Assembly: GCF_020567375.1 (NCBI RefSeq)
Contig: NZ_JAJBZM010000003.1
Coordinates: 573,333-637,332 of the forward strand
Origin: Janibacter melonis
Lineage (GTDB): Bacteria; Actinomycetota; Actinomycetes; Actinomycetales; Dermatophilaceae
DNA: 64,000 nucleotides
Direction of reading: 5' to 3'
A program made the translations under genes and the position numbers. The notes below the pieces were generated by a model. That model was not told the origin of the DNA. It saw only the letters and a program-made list of their open reading frames with translations, and made no database searches. Shown here in pieces: positions 34,532 to 43,355 of this stretch; the first letter of the stretch is position 1; each line of letters opens with the position of its first letter.

Positions 34532-35908
34532 TCACACGACGACGAACGAGAGGACCCAGACGACCGCGATGGCGGTGAGACCCTGCACGAGGGTGGCCAT
34601 CGTCTGCGCCCGGTAGGCCTGCTTGACGCTCATCCGGCTGAACTGGCTGACCACCCAGAAGTAGCTGTCGTTGGCGTGCGAGACGGTCATCGCGCCGGCG
34701 CCGATCGCCATGACGACGAGGACGCGGCCGAGGTCGGTGTCGAGACCGAGGTCTCCGACGAGCGGTGCCATGAGCGCCGAGGTCGTCACGAGGGCCACGG
34801 TCGAGGAGCCCTGCGCGGTCTTGAGCGCCGCGGCGACGAGGAAGGGGACGAGGACCCCGATGCCGAGCTCGGAGAGCTGCTCGCCGAGGTAGGTCCCGAC
34901 ATCGGTCGCGGTGATGACAGCGCCGAAGGCGCCGCCCGCACCGGTGATGAGCAGGATCGGGGCGGCGGCGACGATGCCCTCGCCGACGCGCTCCTCGAAG
35001 GCCGCCATGAAGCCGCGCCGCGGCAGCAGGGCGAGGGAGCACACGAGCCCGATGAGGAGGGCGACGACCGGCAGGCCGACGAAGCGCAGGACCTCGGTGG
35101 CGGTGGAGCTGCCGAGCGGCGCGCTCGGCAGTGCGGCGATTGACCCGACCATGATGAGCACGAGCGGGACGAAGATCGGGGCGAAGGCCGCGCCGGGGCT
35201 GGGCAGCCGTCCGGCGGACTCCCGCATGCTCTCGAACTCGCGGATCTTCTCCTCGACCTCGGCCGAGCTCACGCCGTCCGGGGTCTCGTGGCGGAAGCGG
35301 GTCGCCCACAGGTTGCCCGCGACGGCCGAGACCGCGGCGATGGGCAGGCCGACGAGGATGACGAGCCCGAGCTGGCTCTCAAGACCGAGGTTGCCGGCCG
35401 CGGCGATCGGTCCGGGGGTCGGCGGCACGAGGGTGTGCGTCGCGTACAGGCCGGTGGCCAGGGCGACGGACATCGCGACCGGCGAGGTGCGCGCCCGGGT
35501 GGCGATCGACTCCTTGAGCGAGTTGAGGATGACGTACCCGGAGTCGCAGAAGACGGGGATCGAGACGATGTAGCCGATGACCGAGACGGTGATCGTCGGG
35601 TGCTTCTCGCCGATCTTGCGCACGACGAGGTCGGCCATCGTGATGGCGGCACCCGACTTGTCGAGGACGACCCCGATGATCGTGCCGAGCGCGATGACGA
35701 GACCGATGTTGCCCAGGGTCGTGCCGAAGCCGGTGCTGATGATCCCGATGAGCCCGGGGTCCTCACCGACGGGCAGGAGCGGCAGCGTGAAGGCGAGCCC
35801 GCCGAGCAGGGCCGCGAGGAGCAGCGCGAGGAAGGGGTGGAGCTTGAGCACGCTGGCGGCCACGACGAGCGCGACGACCACGCCGACGAGGATGACGACG
35901 TCGACCAT
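34532..35908 (-). CDS. GntP family gluconate/glycerate-type permease
   Basis: A 458-residue symporter with about 12-14 predicted helices. The GntP family signatures are visible: SIPVFCDSGYVILNSL, THTLVPPTPGPIAAAG and AIGAGAMTVSHANDSYFWVV. Coupling to garK in one operon suggests glycerate or a sugar acid as substrate, though gluconate is the family type. GGAGG lies 6 nt before ATG 35908. Upstream there is a palindrome and the divergent cdaR gene. Confidence 0.9.
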   Translation of the reverse strand: MVDVVILVGVVVALVVAASVLKLHPFLALLLAALLGGLAFTLPLLPVGEDPGLIGIISTGFGTTLGNIGLVIALGTIIGVVLDKSGAAITMADLVVRKIGEKHPTITVSVIGYIVSIPVFCDSGYVILNSLKESIATRARTSPVAMSVALATGLYATHTLVPPTPGPIAAAGNLGLESQLGLVILVGLPIAAVSAVAGNLWATRFRHETPDGVSSAEVEEKIREFESMRESAGRLPSPGAAFAPIFVPLVLIMVGSIAALPSAPLGSSTATEVLRFVGLPVVALLIGLVCSLALLPRRGFMAAFEERVGEGIVAAAPILLITGAGGAFGAVITATDVGTYLGEQLSELGIGVLVPFLVAAALKTAQGSSTVALVTTSALMAPLVGDLGLDTDLGRVLVVMAIGAGAMTVSHANDSYFWVVSQFSRMSVKQAYRAQTMATLVQGLTAIAVVWVLSFVVV

Positions 35909-36009
35909 GGGAGGCCTCCTTGCCTTGAGTCGCGCCCGGGCCGTGGGGCACGGCGGGCGTCGGGACGTCCGGGTGACCGGACCCGGACAGCGTGGCGGAC
36001 ACCGCTCGC

Positions 36010-36025
36010 GTCGACCATGGTCGAC
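36010..36025. promoter_or_regulatory. Perfect 16-bp palindrome between gntP and cdaR
   Basis: GTCGACCATGGTCGAC is a perfect dyad in the 186-nt divergent region, 102 nt before the gntP ATG and 70 nt before the cdaR start. The half GTCGACCATGG recurs exactly at 35900-35910, over the gntP start codon, 110 bp away. It is a natural candidate for the CdaR operator; no CdaR consensus for actinobacteria is known to me. Confidence 0.45.
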
Positions 36026-36094
36026 TGCACAGGGATCGGTGACCTGATGGCCCCTTCGCGATGCATCTGCACACCGGACGGCTAGCGTCTCCTC

Positions 36095-37189
36095 GTGACC
36101 ACGCTGACCGCGGCCCTCGCCGCCCGGATCGTCGAGCGGACGATGGCGGTCGTCGCCCGCAACGTCAACGTCATGGACGAGCGGGGCGTCATCCTCGCGA
36201 GCGGGCAGCCCGACCGGGTGCACACCCGGCACGAGGGCGCGCTGCTCGCCGCCGAGCAGGACCGCACGGTCGTCATCGACGACGTCCACGAGCTCTTGCT
36301 CCGCGGGGTGCAGCCGGGGGTCAACCTGCCCCTGCACCACCGCGGCGCCGTCGTCGGGGTCGTCGGCATCTCCGGGCCGCCCCAGGAGGTCGAGGTCCTC
36401 GGCGACCTCATCCGCGTCACCGCCGAGCTGATGGTCGAGCAGGCCGCGGCGCTCGAGGTCGGTCGGTGGCGCGAGCGACGGCGGGAGGACTTCCTCGTCG
36501 CGGCCGCGGGCGGCCTGCTCGACGAGGACGCGACGACCGAGATGGCCGAGACGCTCGGCTGGGACCTCGCCCTGCCCCGCAGGTGCACCGTCCTGCGGCC
36601 CACGGGCGAGGCCCACGTCGACCTCCTGGCGCTCCAGCGCAGGGTCGCCGGTCTGCTCCCGGAGCAGGCGGGCGCGGCGCGGGTCGGCGCCGTCGGTGAC
36701 CAGGAGCTCGCGGTGTGGTGGCCGGCGGGTCCGTCACCGGTAGCGGCCCTCGGGGCGCTGCCGGGCACCGCCGTCGTGACGGGCGAGGAGCACAGCGGTG
36801 GCGAAGGGGTGCACCGCGCCTTCGTCTCCGCGCACGAGTCCCTGCGGGTGACCACCCTGCCGGGCGGGGGCTACGACCCCCAGGATCTCGCCCTCCTCGC
36901 CCTGCTCGTCGGGCTGCGGGGCGACTGGCGCGGCGCGGGTGTCGCCGCGCCGTGGCGACGCCTCGTCGAGCAGGACCGCCACGGCGAGCTGCAGCGCACG
37001 GTGCGCTCGTGGCTCGCGCACGACCTCGACGTCGCCCGGTGCGCGGCGGACCTCCACGTGCACCGCAACACCCTGCGCCTGCGGCTGTCCCGCGTGGAGA
37101 GGATCACGGGGCTCGACGTGCGGCGCGTGCCGTCGCTGCTCCAGCTCTACCTCGGTCCGCTGCTCGACGAGGGACCCGTCTCGAGCTGA
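36095..37189 (+). CDS. cdaR: CdaR-type sugar-diacid regulator
   Basis: A 364-residue transcriptional regulator with an N-terminal diacid-recognition domain (ARIVERTMAVVARNVNVMDERGVILASGQPDRVHTRHEGA ... GVQPGVNLPL) and a C-terminal PucR/CdaR helix-turn-helix (WLAHDLDVARCAADLHVHRNTLRLRLSRVERITG). In E. coli CdaR senses glycerate and activates gar/gud genes. It is divergent from gntP-garK, which it probably controls. TAGCGT (36083-36088) lies 6 nt before GTG 36095 (leaderless). Confidence 0.9.
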   Translation: MTTLTAALAARIVERTMAVVARNVNVMDERGVILASGQPDRVHTRHEGALLAAEQDRTVVIDDVHELLLRGVQPGVNLPLHHRGAVVGVVGISGPPQEVEVLGDLIRVTAELMVEQAAALEVGRWRERRREDFLVAAAGGLLDEDATTEMAETLGWDLALPRRCTVLRPTGEAHVDLLALQRRVAGLLPEQAGAARVGAVGDQELAVWWPAGPSPVAALGALPGTAVVTGEEHSGGEGVHRAFVSAHESLRVTTLPGGGYDPQDLALLALLVGLRGDWRGAGVAAPWRRLVEQDRHGELQRTVRSWLAHDLDVARCAADLHVHRNTLRLRLSRVERITGLDVRRVPSLLQLYLGPLLDEGPVSS

Positions 37190-37219
37190 GGGGCGTGGTC
37201 TCGACCTGTACCGGAGCGG

Positions 37220-38269
37220 TCAGCGGCGCACGAGCGCTGCGGACTGCCGCGCCGACCACGTCCGGTCGGCGGCGTCGATGCTGCGCCGCGAGCCCAGGTC
37301 GACACCGGCGCGCTCGGCGGCCCGGCGCACCCTCGGCGAGTCGAGGTCGGGCAGCCGCATCCGCTTCGGGGTGATCGTGCGGTCCTGCTCGGCATAGCCG
37401 CGCTGGCGCTGCGCCTGCTCGCCGGCGAGGGAGTCGGCGCGCTGCACGGTCGTGCTGGTGGCGCGCACCGTCGTGCCGGTGAGCGGCGTGCTGACGAGCG
37501 GGGTGTACCCGCTGCGGTGGCCCGCGACGTTCGGGTGGTAGCTCTCGCTGATCGGGCTGGAGAGCCCGTTGAGCCACTCGACGTCGTCGCACACGGCGTG
37601 ACCGGTGAAGGCGCTCGTGGGGTTGGCGAAGGCGAAGCCCCGCGCGCTCGCCGCCGTGCGGATGCGCGAGTTGAGCAGGTCGGCGGTCGCGTTGAGGCGG
37701 CTCTGCTCGGTGGGGGAGAACCACGTGAGGGCGTTGCAGTCCTCGCCCATGAAGATCCGGGGATAGCCCACGACGACGACGGTGGCGTCGGGGGCCTTGG
37801 CGCGGATCGAGCCGTAGAGCGTGCTGAGCCGGCCGGGCAGGGTGCCGTTGATGAAGGTCGTCGCCTTGTCGATCGCGGCGTTGCAGCTGCTCGCCCAGGC
37901 CGGCAGCGCGCACTCGGTGAGCACGTCGGCGAAGCCCGCGTCGTTGCCGCCGACGGAGATGCTCACCCGGCTCGTCGTCGTGCTGAGCGCGGAGAGCTGG
38001 GTGCTCGTGACGTCCGCCGTCGTCGCCCCCGAGCAGGCCCGGAAGTTGAGGTCGAGACCGCGCGCCGAGGCGATGAGCGAGGGGTAGGCCCGGGCCGAGC
38101 GCTGGCACGACGTGCCGTCGGCGAGGTAGTCGCGCGTGCCGGTGCCCGAGGAGTAGGAGTCGCCGAGGGCGACGTAGCCACCGGTGGCCGCGGCCCCGGC
38201 GTCGGTGACGGCCAGGGTGCTCACGAGGGTGAGGCTGGCCAGCGTGGCGAGGGTACGGACAGGGCGCAC
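37220..38269 (-). CDS. Secreted SGNH/GDSL lipase-like hydrolase
   Basis: A 349-residue exported esterase. The signal peptide (RTLATLASLTLVSTLAVTDAGA) ends near residue 27. Block I GYVALGDSYSSGTGTRDY holds the nucleophile Ser; block II Gly is in CSGATTADV, block III is VSISVGGNDAGFADVL and block V is SESYHPNVAGHRSGYTPLV with Asp/His replaced by Ser-Tyr-His. Six cysteines could form three disulfides, as in Streptomyces SGNH lipases. The C-terminal 90 residues are charged and probably disordered. GTG 38269 has AAGGAG 5 nt upstream. Confidence 0.87.
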   Translation of the reverse strand: MRPVRTLATLASLTLVSTLAVTDAGAAATGGYVALGDSYSSGTGTRDYLADGTSCQRSARAYPSLIASARGLDLNFRACSGATTADVTSTQLSALSTTTSRVSISVGGNDAGFADVLTECALPAWASSCNAAIDKATTFINGTLPGRLSTLYGSIRAKAPDATVVVVGYPRIFMGEDCNALTWFSPTEQSRLNATADLLNSRIRTAASARGFAFANPTSAFTGHAVCDDVEWLNGLSSPISESYHPNVAGHRSGYTPLVSTPLTGTTVRATSTTVQRADSLAGEQAQRQRGYAEQDRTITPKRMRLPDLDSPRVRRAAERAGVDLGSRRSIDAADRTWSARQSAALVRR

Positions 38270-38435
38270 GGCATCTCCTTCGACGCGGGGTTCCGTCGCA
38301 CCGTAGGGCAGCCCCGGCGGCTGCGGTCGAGCCCTTGCCAAGTCCGGGTGAAGTCGTGACCGGCCCCATACCGTGACCTCATCGACCCCCCTTCGCGACC
38401 CGGATCAGGGCGCTCCGCTCTGCCATGCTCGCCCG

Positions 38436-39812
38436 ATGGCGACGACGACAGCCCCGGACAGCTCCGAGCACGACACCAGGCTCAGTCGCAGCATCACGAC
38501 GACGCTGCTCTTCTTCTTCATCGTCGGTGACACCCTCGGTGCCGGCATCTACACGCTCGTGGGCACGATGGCCACCGATGTCGGCGGGATGCTCTGGCTC
38601 CCGCTCGTCATCGCGCTCGTGCTGGCGCTGCTCACGGCCGGCACGTACGCCGAGCTCATCACGAAGTACCCCCACGCCGGAGGAGCCTCGCGGTACGCCG
38701 ACCGGGCCTTCGACAAGCCCTTCGTCACCTTCATCATCGGCTTCCTCATGCTGTCCTCGGGCATCACGACGTCGGCGGCGCTGGCCAACGCCTTCGCCGG
38801 CGACTACCTCGCCTCGTTCTTCGGCGACGAGAGCCTGCCCTCGTCGGTCGCCATCCCGGTGCGGCTGGTCTTCCTCGCTGTCCTCATCGCGGTCAACCTG
38901 CGCGGGGTGCGCGAGTCGCTGTCGGCCAACGTCGTCTTCACCTGCATCGAGGTCTCCGGGCTCGTCCTCGTCATCGTGCTCGCGGCGATCGTCTTCGGCA
39001 GCGGCGACGGCGACCCCAGCCGCATCCTCACCCCGGCCTCGGACACGCCGCTGCTGAGCGGGGCCTTCGCGGCGTCGATCACCGCCTTCTTCTCCTTCCT
39101 CGGCTTCGAGGCCGCCGCCAACATGGCCGAGGAGGTCAAGGAGCCGACCCGGGCCTACCCGAGGGCCCTCTTCGGCGCGATCCTCACCGCCGCCACGGTC
39201 TACCTGCTCATCGCGCTCGGAGCGGCGATCGTCGTCGACCCCACGACGATGGCGGAGTCGACCGGACCGCTGCTCGAGGTCGTCAAGGCATCGGGCATCG
39301 GCGTCCCGTCCTGGCTGTTCTCGGCGATCGCGCTCGTCGCGATCACCAACGGCGCGCTGCTCTTCATGGTCATGGCCAGCCGCGCGACCTACGGGCTCGC
39401 CGAGGTGGGCCTGCTGCCGAGCGTCTTCGGCAAGGTGCTCGAGGGCCGTCGCACCCCCTGGGTCGCGATCCTCGTGGTGGGCGGCGCGACGATGGCCATG
39501 AGCATGATCGGCGACGTCAGCCAGCTCGCGGACACGACGGTGCTCCTGCTCGTCCTCGTCTTCATCTCGGCCAACGTCTCGGTGCTCGTCCTCAAGAAGA
39601 AGGACCCGGTCGACCACGACCACTTCACCATCCCCAGCGTCGTGCCGGTCCTCGCCCTGCTCGCCAGCCTGCTCCTGCTGACCCAGATGGAGTCGACGGT
39701 CTGGCTCGTCGGTGCCGGCTACCTCGTCGTCGGCGTCGTGCTCTTCCTCGTCGCCCGCGCCACGCGCAAACGTGAGGTCGCGTCCGAGGGCAGCATGGAG
39801 GACCGCGTCTAG
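38436..39812 (+). CDS. Amino acid permease, APC superfamily
   Basis: A 458-residue transporter with about 12 predicted helices and the APC fold start SITTTLLFFFIVGDTLGAGIYTLVGTMA, where the GxG(I/L) unwound helix 1 is GDTLGAGIYT. Helix 6 region FFSFLGFEAAANMAEEVKEPTRAYPRAL is typical. The C terminus is charged. It is not near a regulator or catabolic genes, so the substrate is unknown. ATG 38436 has a CATGCT element 6 nt upstream; the longer 479-residue reading starts in the intergenic region. Confidence 0.88.
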   Translation: MATTTAPDSSEHDTRLSRSITTTLLFFFIVGDTLGAGIYTLVGTMATDVGGMLWLPLVIALVLALLTAGTYAELITKYPHAGGASRYADRAFDKPFVTFIIGFLMLSSGITTSAALANAFAGDYLASFFGDESLPSSVAIPVRLVFLAVLIAVNLRGVRESLSANVVFTCIEVSGLVLVIVLAAIVFGSGDGDPSRILTPASDTPLLSGAFAASITAFFSFLGFEAAANMAEEVKEPTRAYPRALFGAILTAATVYLLIALGAAIVVDPTTMAESTGPLLEVVKASGIGVPSWLFSAIALVAITNGALLFMVMASRATYGLAEVGLLPSVFGKVLEGRRTPWVAILVVGGATMAMSMIGDVSQLADTTVLLLVLVFISANVSVLVLKKKDPVDHDHFTIPSVVPVLALLASLLLLTQMESTVWLVGAGYLVVGVVLFLVARATRKREVASEGSMEDRV

Positions 39813-39848
39813 GGCCCGGCCCTCTCCGAGCAGCACCCGGCCACCCGG

Positions 39849-42800
39849 TCAGCGGAAGTCCCGCGACCGGGTGGCTGCTGCGACCGGCAGGCGCTCGAGC
39901 CGGTCGGCGACGACGTTGATCGCGCCGGAGCGCCGCTCGAGCGTGCCGCGCACGAGCAGCGCGGAGGCCGTGCGCGAGTGCGGTCGGTAGCGGCGGAAGA
40001 CCCCGACCGAGCAGATGACGTTGATCATCCCCGTCTCGTCCTCGAGGCTGAGGAAGGTCACGCCCTGCGCGGTCGCGGGCCGCTGACGGTGGGTGACGAG
40101 ACCGGCGACCGTGACCCGCTGGTCGCTCTCGGCGGTGCGCAGCTCCTGCGCGGAGAGCACCCCCATGCTGTCGAGGAAGCCGCGCTCGTGCGCGATCGGG
40201 TGGTCGCCCGTCGCGATGCCCGTCGACCACAGGTCGGCGACGGTGCTCTCGCGCGCGCTCATCTCCGGCAGCTCCGGCGCCCCGACGTGGGGGGTGACGA
40301 CCTCGAGCTGGCCGGGCCGCTCGCGCGCCGCCGCCCCGGCGCCCCACAGCGCCTGGCGACGGGTCAGCCCGAGCGCGTCGAAGGCCCCGGCCGTCGCCAG
40401 CGCCTCGACCTGCGGCGCGGTGAGCTCGACCCGCCGGGTGAGGTCGACGAGCGAGACGAAGGGGCCGTTCGCCTCGCGCTCGGCGACGACCCGCTCCGCC
40501 GTCGGCACGTCGATGCCCGTGACGTCGCTCAGCCCGAGCCGCACCCGCAGGTGGGCGTCGCGCCGGTGGGCCGCACCGGGCTCGGGGGCGTCGGGGTCGA
40601 AGGGAGGGATCGCCGGCTGCTCGCGCTCGAGGCAGCTCTCCATCCCGCTCGGGCGGACGTACCCGCCGGCAGGGGCGGGTCCCCCTTCGCCTGGCAGGTC
40701 CTCCTCACCCGCCCACCGGGGCACCTCGCCGCCCGCCTCGAGATCGGCGTGGACCGAGGAGGCGAGCAGGCACGGGCGGGCGACCTCGACGCCGTGCCGG
40801 CGGGCGTCGGCGACGAGGGTCTGCGGTGAGTAGAAGCCCATCGGCTGGCTGCGCAGCAGCCCGGCGAGGAAGGCCGCGGGGTAGTGCAGCTTGAGCCAGC
40901 TGCTCGCGTAGACGAGCAGCCCGAAGGACAGGGCGTGGCTCTCGGCGAAGCCGAAGTTCGCGAAGGCCTCGATCTTGGCGTAGATGTCGTCGGCGACCTC
41001 GCCGGTGATGCCGTTGGCGGCCATGCCCTCGTAGAGCCGCTCGCGCAGGCTGGCGATCTTCTCGACCCCCCGCTTGGAGCCCATCGCCCGGCGCAGCAGG
41101 TCGGCGTCGTCACCGGTGCACCCGCCGACGGCGACCGCCATCTGCATGAGCTGCTCCTGGAAGAGCGGGACGCCCATCGTGCGCTCGAGCACCGGCACGA
41201 GCTTCGGGTGGAGGTAGGTGACCGGCTCGGCACCGGTGCGCCGGCGGATGTAGGGGTGGATCGCGCCGCCCTGGATGGGGCCGGGCCGGATGAGCGCGAT
41301 CTCGACGACGAGGTCGTAGAAGCGGCGGGGCAGCAGCCGGGTGAGCGTGCCGATCTGCGCGCGGCTCTCGACCTGGAAGACGCCGATGGAGTCGGCGCGG
41401 CACAGCATGTCGTAGACGGCCGCCTCCTCCTTGGTGATCCGCTCGAGGCTCCACTGCTCGCCGAGGTGGTGGCGCAGGTGGTCGAAGGTGTGCTGGATGC
41501 AGCCGAGCATCCCCAGCCCGAGCAGGTCGAACTTCACCAGGCCCATCCACGCGCAGTCGTCCTTGTCCCACTGCAGGACGGTGCGGTCCTCCATCCGGGC
41601 CGGCTCGATCGGGCAGACCTCGCTCACCGGTCGCTCGGTGAGCACCATGCCGCCGGAGTGGATGCCGAGGTGGCGGGGTGCGCCGAGCAGCTCCTCGGCG
41701 AGCTCGACGACGGGGGCGGGGATGTCGTGGTGGCCGTCGAGGACCTCGCCCCACCCGTCGATGGTCTTGCTCCACGCGTCCTGCTGGCCCGTCGAGTGGC
41801 CGAGCGCCTTGGCGACGTCGCGCACCGCAGAGCGGGGGCGGTAGGTGATGACGTTGGCGACCTGCGCGGCGTTGACCCGGCCGTAGCGGGCGTAGACCCA
41901 CTGGATGACCTCCTCGCGGCGGTCGGAGTCGAGGTCGAGGTCGATGTCGGGCTCCTCGTCGCGGGTCGTCGCGAGGAAGCGCTCGAAGGGCAGGTCGTAG
42001 TAGATCGAGTCGATCGCCGTGATGCCCAGGGCGTAGCAGACCGCGGAGTTGGCCGCCGAGCCGCGGCCCTGGTGCAGGATCCCCTGCTCGCGGGCGAAGG
42101 CGGCGATGTCGTGGACGATGACGAAGTAGCCGGCGAAGTCCTTGGTCTCGATGACCGAGAGCTCGCGCTCGATCCGCTCGTGGTGGGCGGCGGTCGCGTG
42201 GGGGTAGCGCCGCGGCATGCCCCGGGCGACGAGCTCGCGCAGCCACGACATCGCCGTGTGGCCCTCGGGCACGTGGTGCTGCGGCAGCCGCGGGGTGGCC
42301 CGGCGCAACGAGAAGGCGCACTCGGCGGCGACGTCGACGGTGAGCTCGACCGCGCCGGGGATGTGCCCGAGCAGCCGGTGCATCTCCTCGCCGGAGCGCA
42401 GGTGGGCCGCGCCGGTGCCGGCGATCCAGCCGTCGAGCTCGTCGAGGCTGCGCCGGGCGCGCACCGCGGCGACGACCTGGGCGAGCCGGGCGGCGTCGGG
42501 CCGGGCGACGTGCGCCCCCGTCGTCGCGACGACCGGGGCGCCGGCCCGACGGGCGACCTCGGCGAGGGCGTCGGCGAGGTGGTCGTCGCCGGGCAGCCCA
42601 CGATGGCTCACCTCGACGAGCACGGCGTCGTGCCCGAAGGTCTCCTGCTGGGCGCGCAGCGCCCGCTCGGCGGCGTCGAGGTCGAGGGGCCCGACGGGGG
42701 GCCCGCCCCCGCCCGGTCCGGCGAGGGCCCGGCGCACCGCGCCCTTGCGGCAGCCGGTGAGCACGACGACATGACCGGCCAGCTCGTCGGCGACCCGGCG

Positions 42801-43334
42801 CAGGTCGTGCACGGGCCGGCCCTTCTCGCCGGCGAGCTGCCCGGTTGTCAGGGTGGAGGAGAGGCGGTGGTAGCCCTCGGGCCCGCGGGCGAGGAGGAGG
42901 AGGTGCTCGCCGACGGGGTCGGCGACCCCGGCCTGCGGCTCGGGCAGCCCGAGGGAGAGCTCGGTGCCGAAGACCGTGCCGAGGTCGTGGCTCTCGGCGG
43001 CCTCGGCGAGGCGCACCGCGCCGTAGAGCCCGTCGTGGTCGGTGACGGCCAGCCCCGTGAGCCCGAGCCGCACCGCCTCCTCGACGAGCTCCTGGGGGCT
43101 GCTCGCGCCGTCGAGGAAGGAGAAGTGCGAGTGCGCGTGCAGCTCGGCGTACGGCCGGGTCGTCCCGGGACGGGGCCGGTCGATGCGCGGGGGAGGGGTG
43201 TACGCCTCGCGCTTGCGCGACCACCCCGGCGCGTCGCCGCCGTCGGGCCACGGCAGGCCCTCGCGGGTGAGCCGGGTGTCGGAGAGGACCCGCTCGAGCT
43301 GCGACCAGCTCTGCTGGGGGTTGTGCCAGCCCAT
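39849..43334 (-). CDS. dnaE2: Error-prone DNA polymerase DnaE2
   Basis: A 1161-residue C-family polymerase of the actinobacterial mutasome. The PHP domain (YAELHAHSHFSFLDGASSP) is followed by the polymerase palm with EEPDIDLDLDSDRREEVIQWVY, the active-site aspartates, then the finger region (GVFQVESRAQIGTLTRLLPRRFYDLVVEIALIRPGPIQGGAIHPYIRRR) and a C-terminal OB-fold (VTVAGLVTHRQRPATAQGVTFLSLEDETG). It performs translesion synthesis with ImuA' and ImuB. The gene is 21 nt downstream of imuB and belongs to the same SOS operon, which starts at the LexA box near 45640. Confidence 0.95.
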   Translation of the reverse strand: MGWHNPQQSWSQLERVLSDTRLTREGLPWPDGGDAPGWSRKREAYTPPPRIDRPRPGTTRPYAELHAHSHFSFLDGASSPQELVEEAVRLGLTGLAVTDHDGLYGAVRLAEAAESHDLGTVFGTELSLGLPEPQAGVADPVGEHLLLLARGPEGYHRLSSTLTTGQLAGEKGRPVHDLRRVADELAGHVVVLTGCRKGAVRRALAGPGGGGPPVGPLDLDAAERALRAQQETFGHDAVLVEVSHRGLPGDDHLADALAEVARRAGAPVVATTGAHVARPDAARLAQVVAAVRARRSLDELDGWIAGTGAAHLRSGEEMHRLLGHIPGAVELTVDVAAECAFSLRRATPRLPQHHVPEGHTAMSWLRELVARGMPRRYPHATAAHHERIERELSVIETKDFAGYFVIVHDIAAFAREQGILHQGRGSAANSAVCYALGITAIDSIYYDLPFERFLATTRDEEPDIDLDLDSDRREEVIQWVYARYGRVNAAQVANVITYRPRSAVRDVAKALGHSTGQQDAWSKTIDGWGEVLDGHHDIPAPVVELAEELLGAPRHLGIHSGGMVLTERPVSEVCPIEPARMEDRTVLQWDKDDCAWMGLVKFDLLGLGMLGCIQHTFDHLRHHLGEQWSLERITKEEAAVYDMLCRADSIGVFQVESRAQIGTLTRLLPRRFYDLVVEIALIRPGPIQGGAIHPYIRRRTGAEPVTYLHPKLVPVLERTMGVPLFQEQLMQMAVAVGGCTGDDADLLRRAMGSKRGVEKIASLRERLYEGMAANGITGEVADDIYAKIEAFANFGFAESHALSFGLLVYASSWLKLHYPAAFLAGLLRSQPMGFYSPQTLVADARRHGVEVARPCLLASSVHADLEAGGEVPRWAGEEDLPGEGGPAPAGGYVRPSGMESCLEREQPAIPPFDPDAPEPGAAHRRDAHLRVRLGLSDVTGIDVPTAERVVAEREANGPFVSLVDLTRRVELTAPQVEALATAGAFDALGLTRRQALWGAGAAARERPGQLEVVTPHVGAPELPEMSARESTVADLWSTGIATGDHPIAHERGFLDSMGVLSAQELRTAESDQRVTVAGLVTHRQRPATAQGVTFLSLEDETGMINVICSVGVFRRYRPHSRTASALLVRGTLERRSGAINVVADRLERLPVAAATRSRDFR

Positions 43335-43355
43335 CAGGAGACCTCGGGCGAGATG

